NCBI GenBank assembly: GCA_051294375.1
Contig: CM119270.1
Span: 7,767,817 to 7,831,816, forward strand
Direction: 5' to 3'
Source: Paraspadella gotoi
Lineage: Eukaryota > Chaetognatha
DNA: 64,000 nucleotides
Shown: piece after piece, positions 24,888-37,158 of the stretch
Position numbering within the stretch: the stretch's first letter is position 1
Layout of the letters: every line of letters begins with the position of its first letter
Made by a program: the position numbers and the translations under genes
The notes under the pieces: generated by a model
Databases searched by the model: none
Told to the model about the DNA's origin: nothing
The model's input: the letters and a program-made list of their open reading frames with translations, nothing else

Positions 24888-26255
24888 GTGAGTTAATGAG
24901 TTGCTACTTACGGACGTGGAAACAAAAAGTATTAATAAATAAACTCAGAAATTAATAATTATTTATTCAAGAATGTCTTAAAACCGCATATATATATATT
25001 ATATCATGTTGAGAAGAATCGTTTCCTATTTTCATTTCTTTCAACTTTTGAGAGCATCGACATCTCGCCGTTCAATCGATCACAAAAGGGAACAGAACCG
25101 AGCGTTCAACTCTGAAATTCGCACGCAATTTTTCGCGCGCATTTTCATTTCCATGACTCTTTCTTATTCGTCAAGCTGTCGCCTTCGTCGTCGTCGTCGT
25201 CGTCTTTCTTTGTATCCTCGTCTTTGTCGTAGTCGTCGTCATCGTCGTCGTCGACGTCGTCGTCGTCGTCGTCGTTTCTTTTCAGGGTTTTTGACGCTTT
25301 GATGCCAGGAAATCGATTTTGCCTTTGAGGTCAACGCGACGAAACGAGATTGAGAAAAAAGCGACGACTTTTTTCGCGATTCACTTTTCAAGTTCGCCTT
25401 TTATTATGTTTTAATGTAAATAATATAATATGAAATAATATCGAAATGACAGAGAAATGACATCGTATTGTCATTGTAAAATAATAGCAAGAGCTTCATA
25501 TAAATAAAAAGTCCGGTGAACTCGGATATATCTTTGCGAATCCTAAAGCTAAGATCCCAGTAGATACACATACATACATACATACATACATACATACATA
25601 CATACATACATAACTCTCGCGCTATTTTACTTTTCATAAGAATAAGATTTTGGACAGAGAGTACAACTGTTTCAAACTGGTCATTATACTGGTCATTATA
25701 CTGGTCATTATACTGGTGATTAAACTGGTCAATATACATTTAAAACGTAAAATTAAGGGCATTAATGAATTACGGTAAAGGAGAGGTTCAGACTAGAAGA
25801 GATTGAATATTTTATGAAACGCTGGTTCAGTCGGAGATTCCAATTTGTTGTTTACGGGATTTTTACACGATAAATTTAAAATACTTTAATTTTGAAAGGG
25901 GAGATGGATGTTAGTGCTATTTATTTGATTTAAATCGGGCAGATTTTGGTATCACTTATTTTTGCAGTACAAAAATGATGATTCATTCGGTGTCGTCTGA
26001 GAAGTTCGTTGAGTCTACAACTAATCATAATGATTTTCCATCCAAACTCCAATGTCATTACGAGAAAATTAACGAAACTCGTACAAGCGAATTTAATGAA
26101 TTTTTTTTCCCGTAACGACGAAATGGTTACTCCGCAAAGCGCTCAACGTTTGGCGTAGTTGCGACTTCAAATAGCAGAGTCGAGGTTAGTTTATTGGGGG
26201 ACAATAAAACGCCCATAAACGATTACGCGATGTGAAGTGTAGAGAGAGGAGAGAG

Positions 26256-26303
<48 letters not shown>

Positions 26304-27169
26304 TTGTGTAACCGTCCACATTGATCTAAGTCGTAAACGACTGTTGTACACTTTCTGCACAAAAACAATAGATGAAATACGTTGTGATTTATGATATTAT
26401 GGAATGTATAAAACTTTAAGATTATGTCATTGGTGAAGAGTATTCTATAAAATAATCTTTCCATCTTCTCTTTCTACTCCCTTCATTTTTCTTTCGCTTT
26501 TTCAACTTTTTTTTCCACATTTTTCTCCTTTTCAGTTTCAATTTTCCGCTTTGCAATTTATTTTATCGAAATCGCGGTTCCTTTCTTTCGATTTTCACTC
26601 TTTTGCTTTTTCTATTTTTCTATTTTTCTTTTTCTATTTTCTTATATCGATATCGACGAGGTTACTTTCTTTCGAGTTTCACTGTTTTCCTTTTTATATT
26701 TTTCTATTTTTCTATTTTTCTTTTTCTATTTTCTTATATCGATATCGACGAGGTTACTTTCTTTCCAGTTTCACTGTTTTCCTTTTTATATTTTTCTCTC
26801 CGTAAAAAGAGTGAACATAAACAAGAACAGAAAAAGTGAAACAGCGACAACAAAGGCACTCAATCACTATGCAAATGAAGGGCTTTCCTTATCTCTTCCC
26901 TCTTTTTTCTTTCCTTATCTTTTTTATTTAAATCTTTACATTTTCCTCTCCGAGATTATTCTTATTATTACGTTCACTCTCAAATATAGTATACAGTAAA
27001 AGAATATTTATATAAACATATAAAGTAATTTATAACATGATAATTATAATAAATTAAAGAAAGTAAAATCCATTTTTTTACTTTATTTTAACACCAGTCC
27101 TATGAAACTATTTTTCCCATGGTTCTAATGTATCCCATGTAACCAGACTCTATTTTATTCTTTCTCTCT

Positions 27170-27200
<31 letters not shown>

Positions 27201-27217
27201 TCGTCTCCTCTCTCTCT

Positions 27218-27253
<36 letters not shown>

Positions 27254-27310
27254 CTCTCCCTCCCTCCTCCCTCCCTCCCTCTTCTCTCCTCTCTCTCTCT
27301 CTCATCTCAG

Positions 27311-27439
27311 ATCCCAAACCCCCACGGACACCCCAGAATTCCGAAAGCCAACGCGACCAACGGACGGCCGGCGCAAGCGAGTCTGCGGCACCAACCGAAT
27401 TCTCAGTCCTCAGCCTCGTCCAAGAGTCAAAGAGAAACG
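27311..27439 (+). CDS. Multi-PDZ gene, Ser/Gln/Pro linker exon (copy B)
   Basis: The acceptor is CTCATCTCAG and the donor ACG|GTGAGA. At 129 bases it is phase 0 at both ends and open throughout. This copy restores the chain of phase-0 joins from the His-rich exon to the exon at 29,741. The 3' half agrees with copy A; the 5' half differs by indels. Confidence 0.55.
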
Positions 27440-27442
27440 GTG

Positions 27443-27474
<32 letters not shown>

Positions 27475-27718
27475 AGGAACAGAGAGAGCGCCACACAAAA
27501 GCGCAGCTGGCGGCATCCCCTTTGATTCTGACCGGAAGTGACCGCGAGAATACTCGATGGCGCCGTTTGATGAATGACAACTGGGCGAGTGGCATTTGAG
27601 TAGTAATATTATTTTTTAACGGGGCTTTTATAATAAAACTCCGCTAAAAGAGAAAAAAAGTTGAATAACGGTAGAAACTGAAAAAAAAATTTATCAGCAC
27701 GAATGAAATAAAATAACA

Positions 27719-27760
<42 letters not shown>

Positions 27761-29740
27761 GAAAAACGATATTTTTTGGTTCCACCGCAAATCGATCCCA
27801 AGGTGGCACCAGACGAAAGACGAGAATTTGTGTTCTCATATAAAAAGTATAGGAAGACTAAAGTGACATAGAAAATGGACGGATATAACTATAATGTATA
27901 AGAATGATCAAAGACGAAAAAATGAATAAGAAAGATAAAATATACCTTGAATAAAAATAAAAACAAAAAAACAAACGAAGTAAATAATCCTTAAATAGAT
28001 AGAGTAAATAAATATATTTAAAATTATAATGGTTAACTAAAGAATATTCGCTGATCACATAAGGCTGGTTGACCTCCAGTGGGGATCAATGTGTCCCAAA
28101 AGATACACCCCCGGGAGGCCGAAGTGGACAAAAGCGAAAGGCCCATCGTCAAGCATCGCCAGCGGTTTAAAGTACTGAAAAAAGTTAAGTCTTTATCTCT
28201 CTCTCGCCCTTTCCTTCTTTCTCTCTTTCTCTCTTTCTCTCTTTCTTCTCAAAATTCGGTTTGATCTTTTACTGAATAATGAAGTCTTTTCCTTTTTTTC
28301 ATAATTAATTCTTTTATTAGTTTAAAAGCAAACGAACATCATTTTCAGTCGATGTACGTACTTCTTCTTTTTTATATTTTATATTTTTATATTCTTTGTT
28401 TTTAAATTTCTTACGTAACAATTACTTTTCATTTTCTCGCGTCAAATTGGTTTTTCGCTCAAAACATTTTTTTTTTGTTGTTGTTTCTTTTATTTCCTGA
28501 TTAATTTTAAATAATCCCACCGACTTCATAATTTCCAATTTTTTTCTTCATTCTTCTAAACCTTCTTAAATTAACTCCGACCAAATCTTTCATATTCCTC
28601 CCTTCCTCCCTTTTCTCCCATATTTCTCTCTTCCTCCCTTTCCCCCTTTTTCTTCTTTTTCTCCTCGTTCCTTCTCTATCACTTCTTCCTCGTCATTCTC
28701 CCCCTCTCACTTCCTCCCTTTCCTCCTTTTTTTTTCTTTTTCTCCTCTTTCCTTCTTTATCTCTTCTTCCTCGTCACGTTCCCCCTCTCACTTCCTCCCT
28801 TTCCTCCTTTTTTTTCTCCTCTTTTCCTTCTCTATCACTTCTTCCTCGTCGCGTTCCCCCTCTCACTTCCTCCCGTCCAACGTCAAAATACGTCACCGTC
28901 CATTGCGCGCGTTTTCCGTCTCCTGGGTGTTCCCGTCATCGTCGTCATTATCGTCGTCGTCGTCGTCGTCGCTTTCATATTCGGTGACTTCTCGACTAAA
29001 ACAGAAAATGCAATCATATAAAGAGAAGTCATCAGAGGAATACAATACATTAAAAAAAAATAAGAGAGAAAAAAAGGAAATTAACTAAATAAAATAATAG
29101 CCCCTATCTCCCTTTTTCCCNNNNNNNNNNNNNNNNNNNNNNNNNNNNNNNNNNNNNNNNNNNNNNNNNNNNNNNNNNNNNNNNNNNNNNNNNNNNNNNN
29201 NNNNNNNNNNNNNNNNNNNNNNNNNNNNNNNNNNNNNNNNNNNNNNNNNNNNNNNNNNNNNNNNNNNNNNNNNNNNNNNNNNNNNNNNNNNNNNNNNNNN
29301 NNNNNNNNNNNNNNNNNNNNNNNNNNNNNNNNNNNNNNNNNNNNNNNNNNNNNNNNNNNNNNNNNNNNNNNNNNNNNNNNNNNNNNNNNNNNNNNNNNNN
29401 NNNNNNNNNNNNNNNNNNNNNNNNNNNNNNNNNNNNNNNNNNNNNNNNNNNNNNNNNNNNNNNNNNNNNNNNNNNNNNNNNNNNNNNNNNNNNNNNNNNN
29501 NNNNNNNNNNNNNNNNNNNNNNNNNNNNNNNNNNNNNNNNNNNNNNNNNNNNNNNNNNNNNNNNNNNNNNNNNNNNNNNNNNNNNNNNNNNNNNNNNNNN
29601 NTTTTTAACTAAATAAAATAATAGCCCCTTTCTCCCTTTTTCTCCTATCTACCTTTTTCCCCTGTCTCCCTTTTTCCCCATCTCCATTTTTCCCCTCTCT
29701 CCCGCGTTTCTCTCTTTTATTCATCAACCTCCCTTCATAG

Positions 29741-30073
29741 GCAAGCGGAAAGAGAGGACAGTCGGGCGAACATCATCGTCATCATCATCACCATCATCAT
29801 CATCGTCACCATCATCATCAATCGCAAGATCAGCAGCAACAGCAGTTCCAGCAGCAGGGATCTCGATGCAGCTCCAGCGGCGGGAGCGCGGGGTGCGCGA
29901 CTCCGCCGACGAGCAGCCAATCAGGAGGCGATCTCTCGAGCGGCAGCCAATCGGCGAAGAAGCCGCGTCACCACCATCATCATCATCGTCATCATCACCA
30001 TCAGCAGCAGCAGCATCATCAACACGTCGCGCAGCATCACCACCATCAAAGGGGAAACGATTCTGCCGAAAGG
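29741..30073 (+). CDS. Multi-PDZ gene, His/Gln-rich linker exon (copy B, intact)
   Basis: 333 bases, phase 0 at both ends, open. It starts ASGKRGQSGE, then His with two Arg, then QSQDQQQQQFQQQG. A Ser/Gly/Pro stretch (CATPPTSSQSGGD) follows, then a second His/Gln block, ending QRGNDSAER at AGG|GTGAGA. Other frames are also open because of the CAN triplets; this one is chosen because it alone keeps phase with both neighbours. Polar linker with no domain. His runs can bind metal, but nothing here shows that they do. Confidence 0.65.
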
Positions 30074-30597
30074 GTGAGAGGGAGAACGAGAAAGAAACAA
30101 TGAAAGAGAAAGAGAGAGAAAAAAAAGGAGACGGAAAAGTGGAAATTTTAGAGAAAGAANNNNNNNNNNNNNNNNNNNNNNNNNNNNNNNNNNNNNNNNN
30201 NNNNNNNNNNNNNNNNNNNNNNNNNNNNNNNNNNNNNNNNNNNNNNNNNNNNNNNNNNNNNNNNNNNNNNNNNNNNNNNNNNNNNNNNNNNNNNNNNNNN
30301 NNNNNNNNNNNNNNNNNNNNNNNNNNNNNNNNNNNNNNNNNNNNNNNNNNNNNNNGAGAGAGAGAGAGAGAGAGAGTATAAACGTCGTCGCAATTCGGAA
30401 AAGGTATTCAATTAGTACTTTTTACACATTCGTTCTTCCCCTCCTCCTCTTTCTCCTTCTTTTCTTTCCTCCTCTTCTTTCCTCCTCCTCTTCTTTCCTC
30501 CGTTCGTCTCGTCGTTCTCTCTTCCTCGATATCCTCCTCCTCTTCCTCCTCCTCCTCCTACTCCTCCGCCCCGGTTGCCATGACGACCTATTCACAG

Positions 30598-31307
30598 ACG
30601 ACGTCGTCGACGTCATCGCTTCACCATCCCCACCAGCAACATCAAAAGCAACAACAACATCACCCGAAAGACCCCAAACTTCACCATCAACCTCACGCTC
30701 ACCATCACCAACATCATCATCATCACCAGCACCCCGAGAATGGTGCACGCTGCAAGAAAATCCCTCACCGACGCAACGGCGACTCTCACCCGCACAACGA
30801 CGACAACGTCAACAACAACAACGACGATCCCTATCCCCGAGACGACGACGACAACCGAAGCAGCAGCCACAACAGCAACGGCAATCTCCTGGAGGACGAA
30901 GACGACGACGACGAAGAAGAATACGACGACTGCTACCGCGACGACGACGACGACGACGAACGACGAGGCGGACGCTCCCGTCAGAGGATGCTCCCGACGT
31001 CGGCGTCTCTGCCGGCCACGCTGCTCTCCGGCGGCGCCTGCGGCGGCCCTTCGACGACGACGACGACGACAGCGACGACGACGTTGAGCGGGGAGCGTCG
31101 CCATCCGAAGCGTCAACACTTCGCCCGCACGAAGACTCTCTCCGNNNNNNNNNNNNNNNNNNNNNNNNNAAAGACGGATCGCCGGCCCTATCCCCCATGC
31201 GCGGAAATCTGGGACTCGCACGCGGGCCGTCTTCGACTATTAAGTCTCCTCGTCTCCGTGCTCCGAGCGGACCACGGAGCGACGCTGTGGGATCAGCATC
31301 GGTTGTG
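30598..31307 (+). CDS. Multi-PDZ gene, His/Asp linker plus PDZ start (copy B, gapped)
   Basis: The acceptor TATTCACAG opens the same frame as at 23,650, here unbroken to the 25-N gap at 31,145. It runs TTSSTSSLHHPHQQH, then PKDPKLHH, then NDDNVNNNNDD, then an Asp/Glu block, then PTSASLPATLLSGG. After the gap the sequence is garbled. The PDZ start readable at 24,230-24,293 is scarcely recognisable, though the GATCAGCATC and GGTGAGTT donor remain. Confidence 0.6.
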
Positions 31308-32099
31308 GTGAGTTGGCGGGGGTGGCATGGGCTGCCCGTCAGCTCCGCCTTCGCCTGATTGGGGAGGAAGAGGCGGAGTTAGGCGTTGTTGTTATTATGG
31401 TTATTGATGCTTTCGCGGACAGATCGGCTCGAAGGTACGCTGGTAGATGTTATTCTTCGTTTTATTGTTCTATTAATGTTTTTTTTTTTGGTTGTTATTT
31501 TAGAGTTGCATTTAAGTTCTTTGAGGGGTTGTTATTACGAACTGTTGATGTCTCTGGTCCAATCGCTTGGCTTCGATTTCGTTCCGTTGTTTGTGTTATG
31601 TTTTTATTGTAATTTTTATTTTAGGCTAATCGATATTTCGTGACTATGTTGTTTATGTGATCAGCCGCCTTTCGCGGTCGTCATTCTTTTCACCACGCAC
31701 TTCAAAAGTTCCCGGTTCGTGGATCGGATCAGTTGTCATCATGTTCTATTACATATACGATCCCGTACCATGCTGTGTACCCGTCTTCCAGCTCCTTAAC
31801 GACGCCACATAACCTCGTCGTCACCACTCCAGGGGTGGAAAGAAAAAAAAAGCTTTTTGCTTGTTGCCCTTTAATGTCTTATCTATTAAATTGACATGAT
31901 AATTTAACATTGGTTTTTACGTTTGACTATTATTATTCTAATACAATCCAAGTCAATGTTGGTTTGTGGTTGTTTCTCAGAAGACGCAAACCACTGACTG
32001 GCATATCATCTAACTTTCAACTGCAGCATTATTTTGTCTAAGCCTATCCGTTTATCGTCCCCAAAATTTTTTTTTTACCCCTGGCCCCTTTTAATTTCC

Positions 32100-32560
32100 C
32101 CCTTTTGTCCTTTCTCTCTCTCTCTTTCTCTCTCTTCTCTCCCTCTCTCTCTCTCCTTCTCTCTCTCTCTCTCTCTCTTCTCTCTCTGCTTTCTTTTCTT
32201 TCTTTCTTTTATTCTCTCACTATTCGATTTCATCTATCCTATCTATCTATCTATCTATCCTATCTATCATCTATGTATCTTCTATCTATCTATCTATAAT
32301 TCTATCTATCTATCTATCTATCTGTTCTTGTTCCTTCTTCTTTTCTCTTCTCCTTTCGCTCCCCTTTTTTTACTCTCATCTCTCTTTTTCTCTTCTCTCT
32401 CTCTCTCTCTCGGCTCTTTCTCTCTCTCCTCTCTCTCGTCTCTCCTTTCTCTTCCTCCTCTTCTCATCCTCTCTCTCTCTTCCTCTTCCTCCTTATCCCT
32501 CTCCCTCTCTTCCTTTCTCCCTCTGTTTCTTTTTTTTTCTCTGGCTTGCGTCTCCCTACT
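32100..32560. repeat. CT-rich and (CTAT)n compound repeat
   Basis: CT tracts, a CTAT tetranucleotide run (32,235-32,322) and more CT. The clean counterpart (38,764-39,092) is a gap. Confidence 0.85.
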
Positions 32561-33149
32561 CTCCCTCCCGAACCGCGGCGGCGGTGATCTCATTCGGGTT
32601 GAATAAAAATGGCCAACAAAATTGGAGATATGGAAAACACGCTTACCATCCGCGCGCGAGAAATTGTTGCCTAGGTTCCTCTTAAATTAAAAAAAAGTTG
32701 TGCTGTTTTACTATTAAACAAATAAAGCGTGTTGGTTCAACGCCTGCTTGCAAGGTTTTTAGAATCATGAAGATTGTGATACCGGTAGCGATCTACTATT
32801 TACAAAGCTTAATCATGAACGACTGAATTAAATGAAAAAAAGATTATATTGAATTCAACTAGTATCAAGGTCACCAATAATCAATCGTATCAATATTCAA
32901 CAAACTATAATAAATGAATAACAAATCAATAAATCATCGTCTAATATATCAATTAATCAATGAATGTAATATGAATTACTCATTAATTCAACCATCAATT
33001 AACTCAATCAGGTTTTTAAAAAAATCAATCTAATCAATAAAATAAATTAGGAAAAAATATTATGAATGATATGAATTAAATAACTACAATATGAATGAAT
33101 TATAAAATAGCACTTCATCAATCAAATCATTCAGTCCTTCCTTTGCCAC

Positions 33150-33303
33150 AAGTGCTCGGTCTCCGCCGTTGTACTCGTCAACCACATGGATCAATGAGAG
33201 TTCGTCGCCATCTCACGGCCATTTCATTTAATACCAGTCTCGCCGGGAAATCTCCCGCTCCGGAGGACTGGGCTACGCTCAAGACTGGAGATCAGGATAA
33301 CTA
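33150..33303 (+). pseudogene. Garbled copy of the PDZ half-exon at 39,590
   Basis: Sequence such as GTCAACCACATGG, GAGTTCGTCGCCATCTCA, CTCAAGACTGGAGA and AGGATAACTAGAG follows 39,600-39,720 block by block. It has many inserted bases, in-frame stops and a damaged 3' splice end. The flanks also match (TAAATGGCCAACAAAATTGG before, GGGACTTGG repeats after). More likely unpolished sequence of the same exon than a true pseudogene. Confidence 0.65.
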
Positions 33304-33309
33304 GAGAGG

Positions 33310-33385
33310 TGGATTTTGGGATTGGACTTGGACTTGGGACTTGGCGACTGGGACTTGGACTTTGGGACTTGGGACTTATGACTTA
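33310..33385 (+). repeat. Heptamer repeat GGGACTT / GGACTTG
   Basis: Irregular copies just after the PDZ half-exon. A clean version lies at 39,724-39,761 and runs into a gap. Confidence 0.85.
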
Positions 33386-33539
33386 TGACTGTGGAACTCC
33401 GAGTGTACCCTCCATCTATGTGGATGGGGAACGCTCAACGACTGACGCGACAGCGATCTACTACTAGAGATTCGATATGATTTGGGCCACTAGGACTTGG
33501 GACGTTTGGGCGCTTCTGCGTTCGGCTCTGCGTGATCGG

Positions 33540-34670
33540 GGAGAAGCTTAGGAATTTCAATGATTTCTTAGATTAGTCTAATTATTCATGTCCTTATTAA
33601 TAGTTTATTAAATCTTTATAATATTCACATGTATAATGCAAAAAAGAAAAGAGTATGCATCCAGTCGTGTTAGCTCGAACATTTTTGTTTATGTTCGAGC
33701 TTTATTAGTCAATGTGGGAATCAATCGTTGACAGAAAAGAGAAACGGAAAAAAAAGCAAAGGAAAATCCTTTACTGAACCTTAAGGCGATTATCCACATC
33801 CCGGCTTCATATCCGAGTGTCAGATGCCATTGCGTGTCGTGGTGTTTTGTGAAGTACATAATGCTACGGTAAATCTGGTTAATTATGTTAAAATTCCTTT
33901 AAACTATATTTATTTTCATAATCTCTGATCGGTTTACTTTAACTTTATATTTGTGAAATTATAAACTGTGTTTTTTCTTCGTATCGTATTGTCCTTCAGT
34001 TATTTCTCGCCGAGGCTAATAAAAAACTTCGATTTAGTCTGACAGCAGATTTGTCCGCGTTGATTTTTCTTTAGATTCGATTTCTCGCTCGTATTCGCGT
34101 AGAAGAAGAAAGCAGAAATGGATTTGTTCATTTATTTTGTTACCTGACAGTAAGAATGTGAATTCGGTTTTTGAAACGGAGTCGACAAGAAATATATAAA
34201 TATTTTTTCATGCTTTTTAATTTTTTTAACAGTGTTAATCTCATGTTACATTTGCCATTATTGATTATAATCTCAACGCAAGAAACGTTAATTCATGTCA
34301 GAAGTAAAAAAATTGCTTTCTGGTTTTGACTGGCGATTTATTTAACTCGTTTCAAAAAATAGAAATAAGCGAACAATAATCTGAGCCTCGCGAAAAATTT
34401 TTATTAATAAAAAAAAAGTGTTCTAATTCTTATTTTTTTTTTTTTTTCTTTTTAAAGAATTTAAAAAAAGTTCGTTCTTTTTTATTTTCATTTTTATAAA
34501 AAATTAAAGAGTGACTCTCCTTTCTCTCCGTTCTCTTCCTGCTCTTCTCTCTTCTCGATTCTGCCTCCGCCTTCGATCGCAATGCTCTTCTGCTCCTTCT
34601 TTCTTTCTCATTTTTCTATCTTCCTGACTCCTCTCAGTTCCTTCGTCGTCTTTTATTCCTTGATTCTCAC
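33540..34670 (+). other. Intron-like AT-rich DNA with a hairpin
   Basis: No exon recognised. A perfect 11-bp inverted repeat (AGCTCGAACAT at 33,672-33,682 and its complement at 33,691-33,701) forms a hairpin with an 8-base loop. Confidence 0.5.
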
Positions 34671-34685
34671 TATCTCTCTATCTAG

Positions 34686-34819
34686 GTTGGCGTGGACGTG
34701 GAATCTTCACCACGCGGCCACCCCACGACCGCGCGCGTTGACGTAATCCCGCAGAGCCAAGTTTCACCCGTCAAATTTGTCATCTATGTGATCGTGGCGA
34801 GTCTCATCGACATAGAGAG
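34686..34819 (+). CDS. Multi-PDZ gene, probable second half of the first PDZ domain
   Basis: A CTATCTAG acceptor opens phase 0 with VGVDVESS, runs to QVSPVKFV and ends SLIDIE before AGAGAG|GTGGGC. The expected continuation after GDRILE at 39,717 is a segment like V-N-G-V-D-L ... S-P-V-K-F-V-V-Q-S-L, so the fit is good at both ends. The middle is disturbed, probably by inserted bases. It lies upstream of its own first half in the given order. Confidence 0.5.
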
Positions 34820-35099
34820 GTGGGCGGGACTGTCATTGTTGTCCGTCGCGTCCTGTCTCGATGGTCTGTGTCATCGTTTTTATACGTCGACTTTTCTGTT
34901 GATTTATTTTTGCTTCCCTAAAGTCGCGAGGTTTTCTTTAATAGAATTCACGTCCCTGTCTATTTTTTAAGCTCCAGTTGCTGCCGTTTTATAACTTTAT
35001 TTCTTATTTTTTTTTTTGTATCCAATTGTCAATTACATATTAATTTTTCAATCTTCAAATCTTAATACTTTCATATATCTTACTCCTCACCCTTCCCTT

Positions 35100-35200
35100 T
35101 CTCTCTCTCATCTCTCTCCTCTCTCTCTCTTCTCTCTCTTCCCTCCCTCCATCTCTCTCTGTGGTTTTTCTGCTCTCTTTCTCTCTTCTCTCTCTTCTCC

Positions 35201-35231
<31 letters not shown>

Positions 35232-35278
35232 TCTTCTCTCTCTCTCTCTCTCTCCTCTCTCTCTTTTCTCTTTTGTCG

Positions 35279-35319
<41 letters not shown>

Positions 35320-35338
35320 TTTTCTTCTCTTTTTCTCT

Positions 35339-35381
<43 letters not shown>

Positions 35382-35390
35382 CTTCCAGCC
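35100..35390. repeat. CT-rich tract before an acceptor
   Basis: Interrupted CT runs ending CTTCTTCCAG at 35,390. Frames over it are artefacts. Confidence 0.9.
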
Positions 35391-35600
35391 GGAAGACGCC
35401 GACGCGGCGAAATCATCAAGACAATTTGACATTTCATGACTGGCGACGGACATAATCTGACCGATTGGAACCGCGAGGGCTGATGGAAACCCACGACGAC
35501 GACCGATCACAAGGGATCTCTGGTCTACGGTTACATTGGGGTCAGTTGGAAGTCTGTGAGGGTCGTGAAATGTGGCGACGTGAAACGAGGGACGCATGAA
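35391..35600 (+). CDS. Possible damaged linker exon
   Basis: GC-richer sequence follows a strong acceptor, but every frame is broken within 20-60 codons. Given its place between the PDZ halves at 34.7 and 36.1 kb it may be the linker before the second PDZ domain with sequence errors. No residues can be assigned with confidence. Confidence 0.25.
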
Positions 35601-35735
35601 AGAAGATAGTTTGAAACGAGGACCTTTTTTTTTTTTTGGTACGGCCTTTTTCTTTCTTTATAATTGAAATTTTACTTTTTCCGGGCTACTCCGAGTGAGA
35701 TGGAAAGAGAGAGGAGAGATGAGATAGAGAGAGTG

Positions 35736-35739
<4 letters not shown>

Positions 35740-35768
<29 letters not shown>

Positions 35769-35780
35769 CATGAGATTGAG

Positions 35781-35815
<35 letters not shown>

Positions 35816-35870
35816 GAGAGAGAGGAGTATGAGATAGAGTATAGATGGAGAGAGAGGAGATAGAGAAAGG
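35740..35870. repeat. GA-rich interrupted microsatellite
   Basis: GA runs broken by TGAGAT motifs. Confidence 0.9.
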
Positions 35871-36062
35871 AACTGAGAAATAAATAAATTCGACTTTGGC
35901 AGACTTTTTAGATCGGGAATAAAACGAAAACTGAAAAGGACTCAATAGAAAAGATGGATTCTCCTGCTTTTTCTCTTTCTTCTCCTTATCTCCTTTTACT
36001 TTCTTTTTCCCTTTCCATCTCCCTACTTCATTTCCTCTCCCACCTTTCCTCTCCCCCTCCAG

Positions 36063-36280
36063 CCCACCCTCCGCGCTAATATCTCCAATCTCCTCGTCGA
36101 CGCCCGCGCCGAGATCTTCGTATTTGCCGCCTCCGAAAAGACGCAACACCTCGGCCTCTCCTTGGCCGGAAACGCCGACATACGGCACCGGTATGAGCGT
36201 CTTCAGTCGTCGGCGTCGTCTCCCGGCGGCGCCGCCCACCGGGATGGCGGGAATCAAAGTGGGGGACGAGATGTTGGGAG
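36063..36280 (+). CDS. Multi-PDZ gene, first half of the second PDZ domain (frame damaged)
   Basis: The acceptor CCCCCTCCAG leads to a frame reading AEIFVFAASEKTQHLGLSLAGN. LGLS is the carboxylate-binding loop and GN the start of the next strand. Further on MSVF, then PGGAAHRDGG, then IKVGDEML occur in three different frames, so two or more 1-base errors lie within 100 bases. MPDZ and PATJ have a PDZ with the same GLSLAGNxDxxRMSVF signature. The donor is around GGGAG|GTTGGG. The second half is at 52,173. Confidence 0.65.
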
Positions 36281-36599
36281 GTTGGGGCGGGAGGAGAGAG
36301 GGAGGGAGGGGAAGGATGGGAAAAATGGGGGGGGGGGGAGTTGGAATATGAAGTGGGCGTAAGAAGTTGAAGAATAAATTTCGAGGAAAAAAAAGATGAA
36401 GATGAAGAGGAGGAGGAAATCGAATGGGGAAAAGAGAAGGAAAATGAAGCACAGAACAATAGGGAGAAAACGGGTTTGATTTTGAATGTGTTTTTAGTAA
36501 GTTTAAACGCTTCGTTGTTTAATGTGACTCGTTCTTATCATCGTGATTGTATTTTTACCTAATCATGAGTCTTTGACTACATAAGTAATTGGAATTACA

Positions 36600-36835
36600 A
36601 GAATTATTACATTATTAACTTTTCTGATTGCAATATTATGAACTCAAACATTTGATGGTACACGAGTAAGTGTATTTGAATGATGACGTAATTAAACTTG
36701 AGCCTTTTATAAAACGTTGCGTGGGATGTACCGACAGATAAATCATGACTGACAGACAGACCAACAGAACTGCTGAAAATGTTGAACTTATTAGTAGCTG
36801 CTCCGCGCGAGTACTTCGCGGCTCGCAACTAAAAA
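36600..36835 (-). repeat. Dispersed repeat family R, inverted copy
   Basis: Complement starts TTAGTTGCGAGCCGCGAAGT and continues through CTGTTGGTCTGTCTGTCAG and GTACATCCCACG. This matches the first part of the copies at 2,949 and 45,691. Confidence 0.55.
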
Positions 36836-37158
36836 GAAGTGGAGAGGGAAAATCATTGAGAGTATTGCAGAGGAAGAGCGGAGTCAATTAATGTATGTGT
36901 ATCCAGTATTGGAAAAAAACCGACTTTCTCGTGGGAGAGAAAATAGGGACGCCGAAAGGAAAGCTCAAGAATTGAAAGTAGAAAGAAAACGGTAAGAAAG
37001 ATGAAACTTTCAATACGAAAAAAAGGGGAAAAATGGAAAGATTCTTAGAAAACTGAAAAATAAATTAAGTGAAGAAAAAAAATTAGGAGTGTAAAACGGA
37101 AATAATGGGGACTCAAGAATAAAATTGTGAAAAAAAAAAAGAAAAAAAAAGGTAGGTT

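Larger units (their letters stand above)
24757..31950 (+). repeat. Duplicated block, copy B
   Basis: Second version of 17,026-24,756, lacking the TTAA element and with shorter microsatellites. Up to about 31,140 it is clean enough to keep whole exons open. From 31,170 on it is full of scattered insertions, as in unpolished long reads. Confidence 0.9.

Noticed and set aside
33150-33303. Second, diverged PDZ exon as a true paralogous exon
   Set aside because: Flanks on both sides also match 38.7-39.8 kb and differences are scattered insertions, so an assembly echo is simpler.
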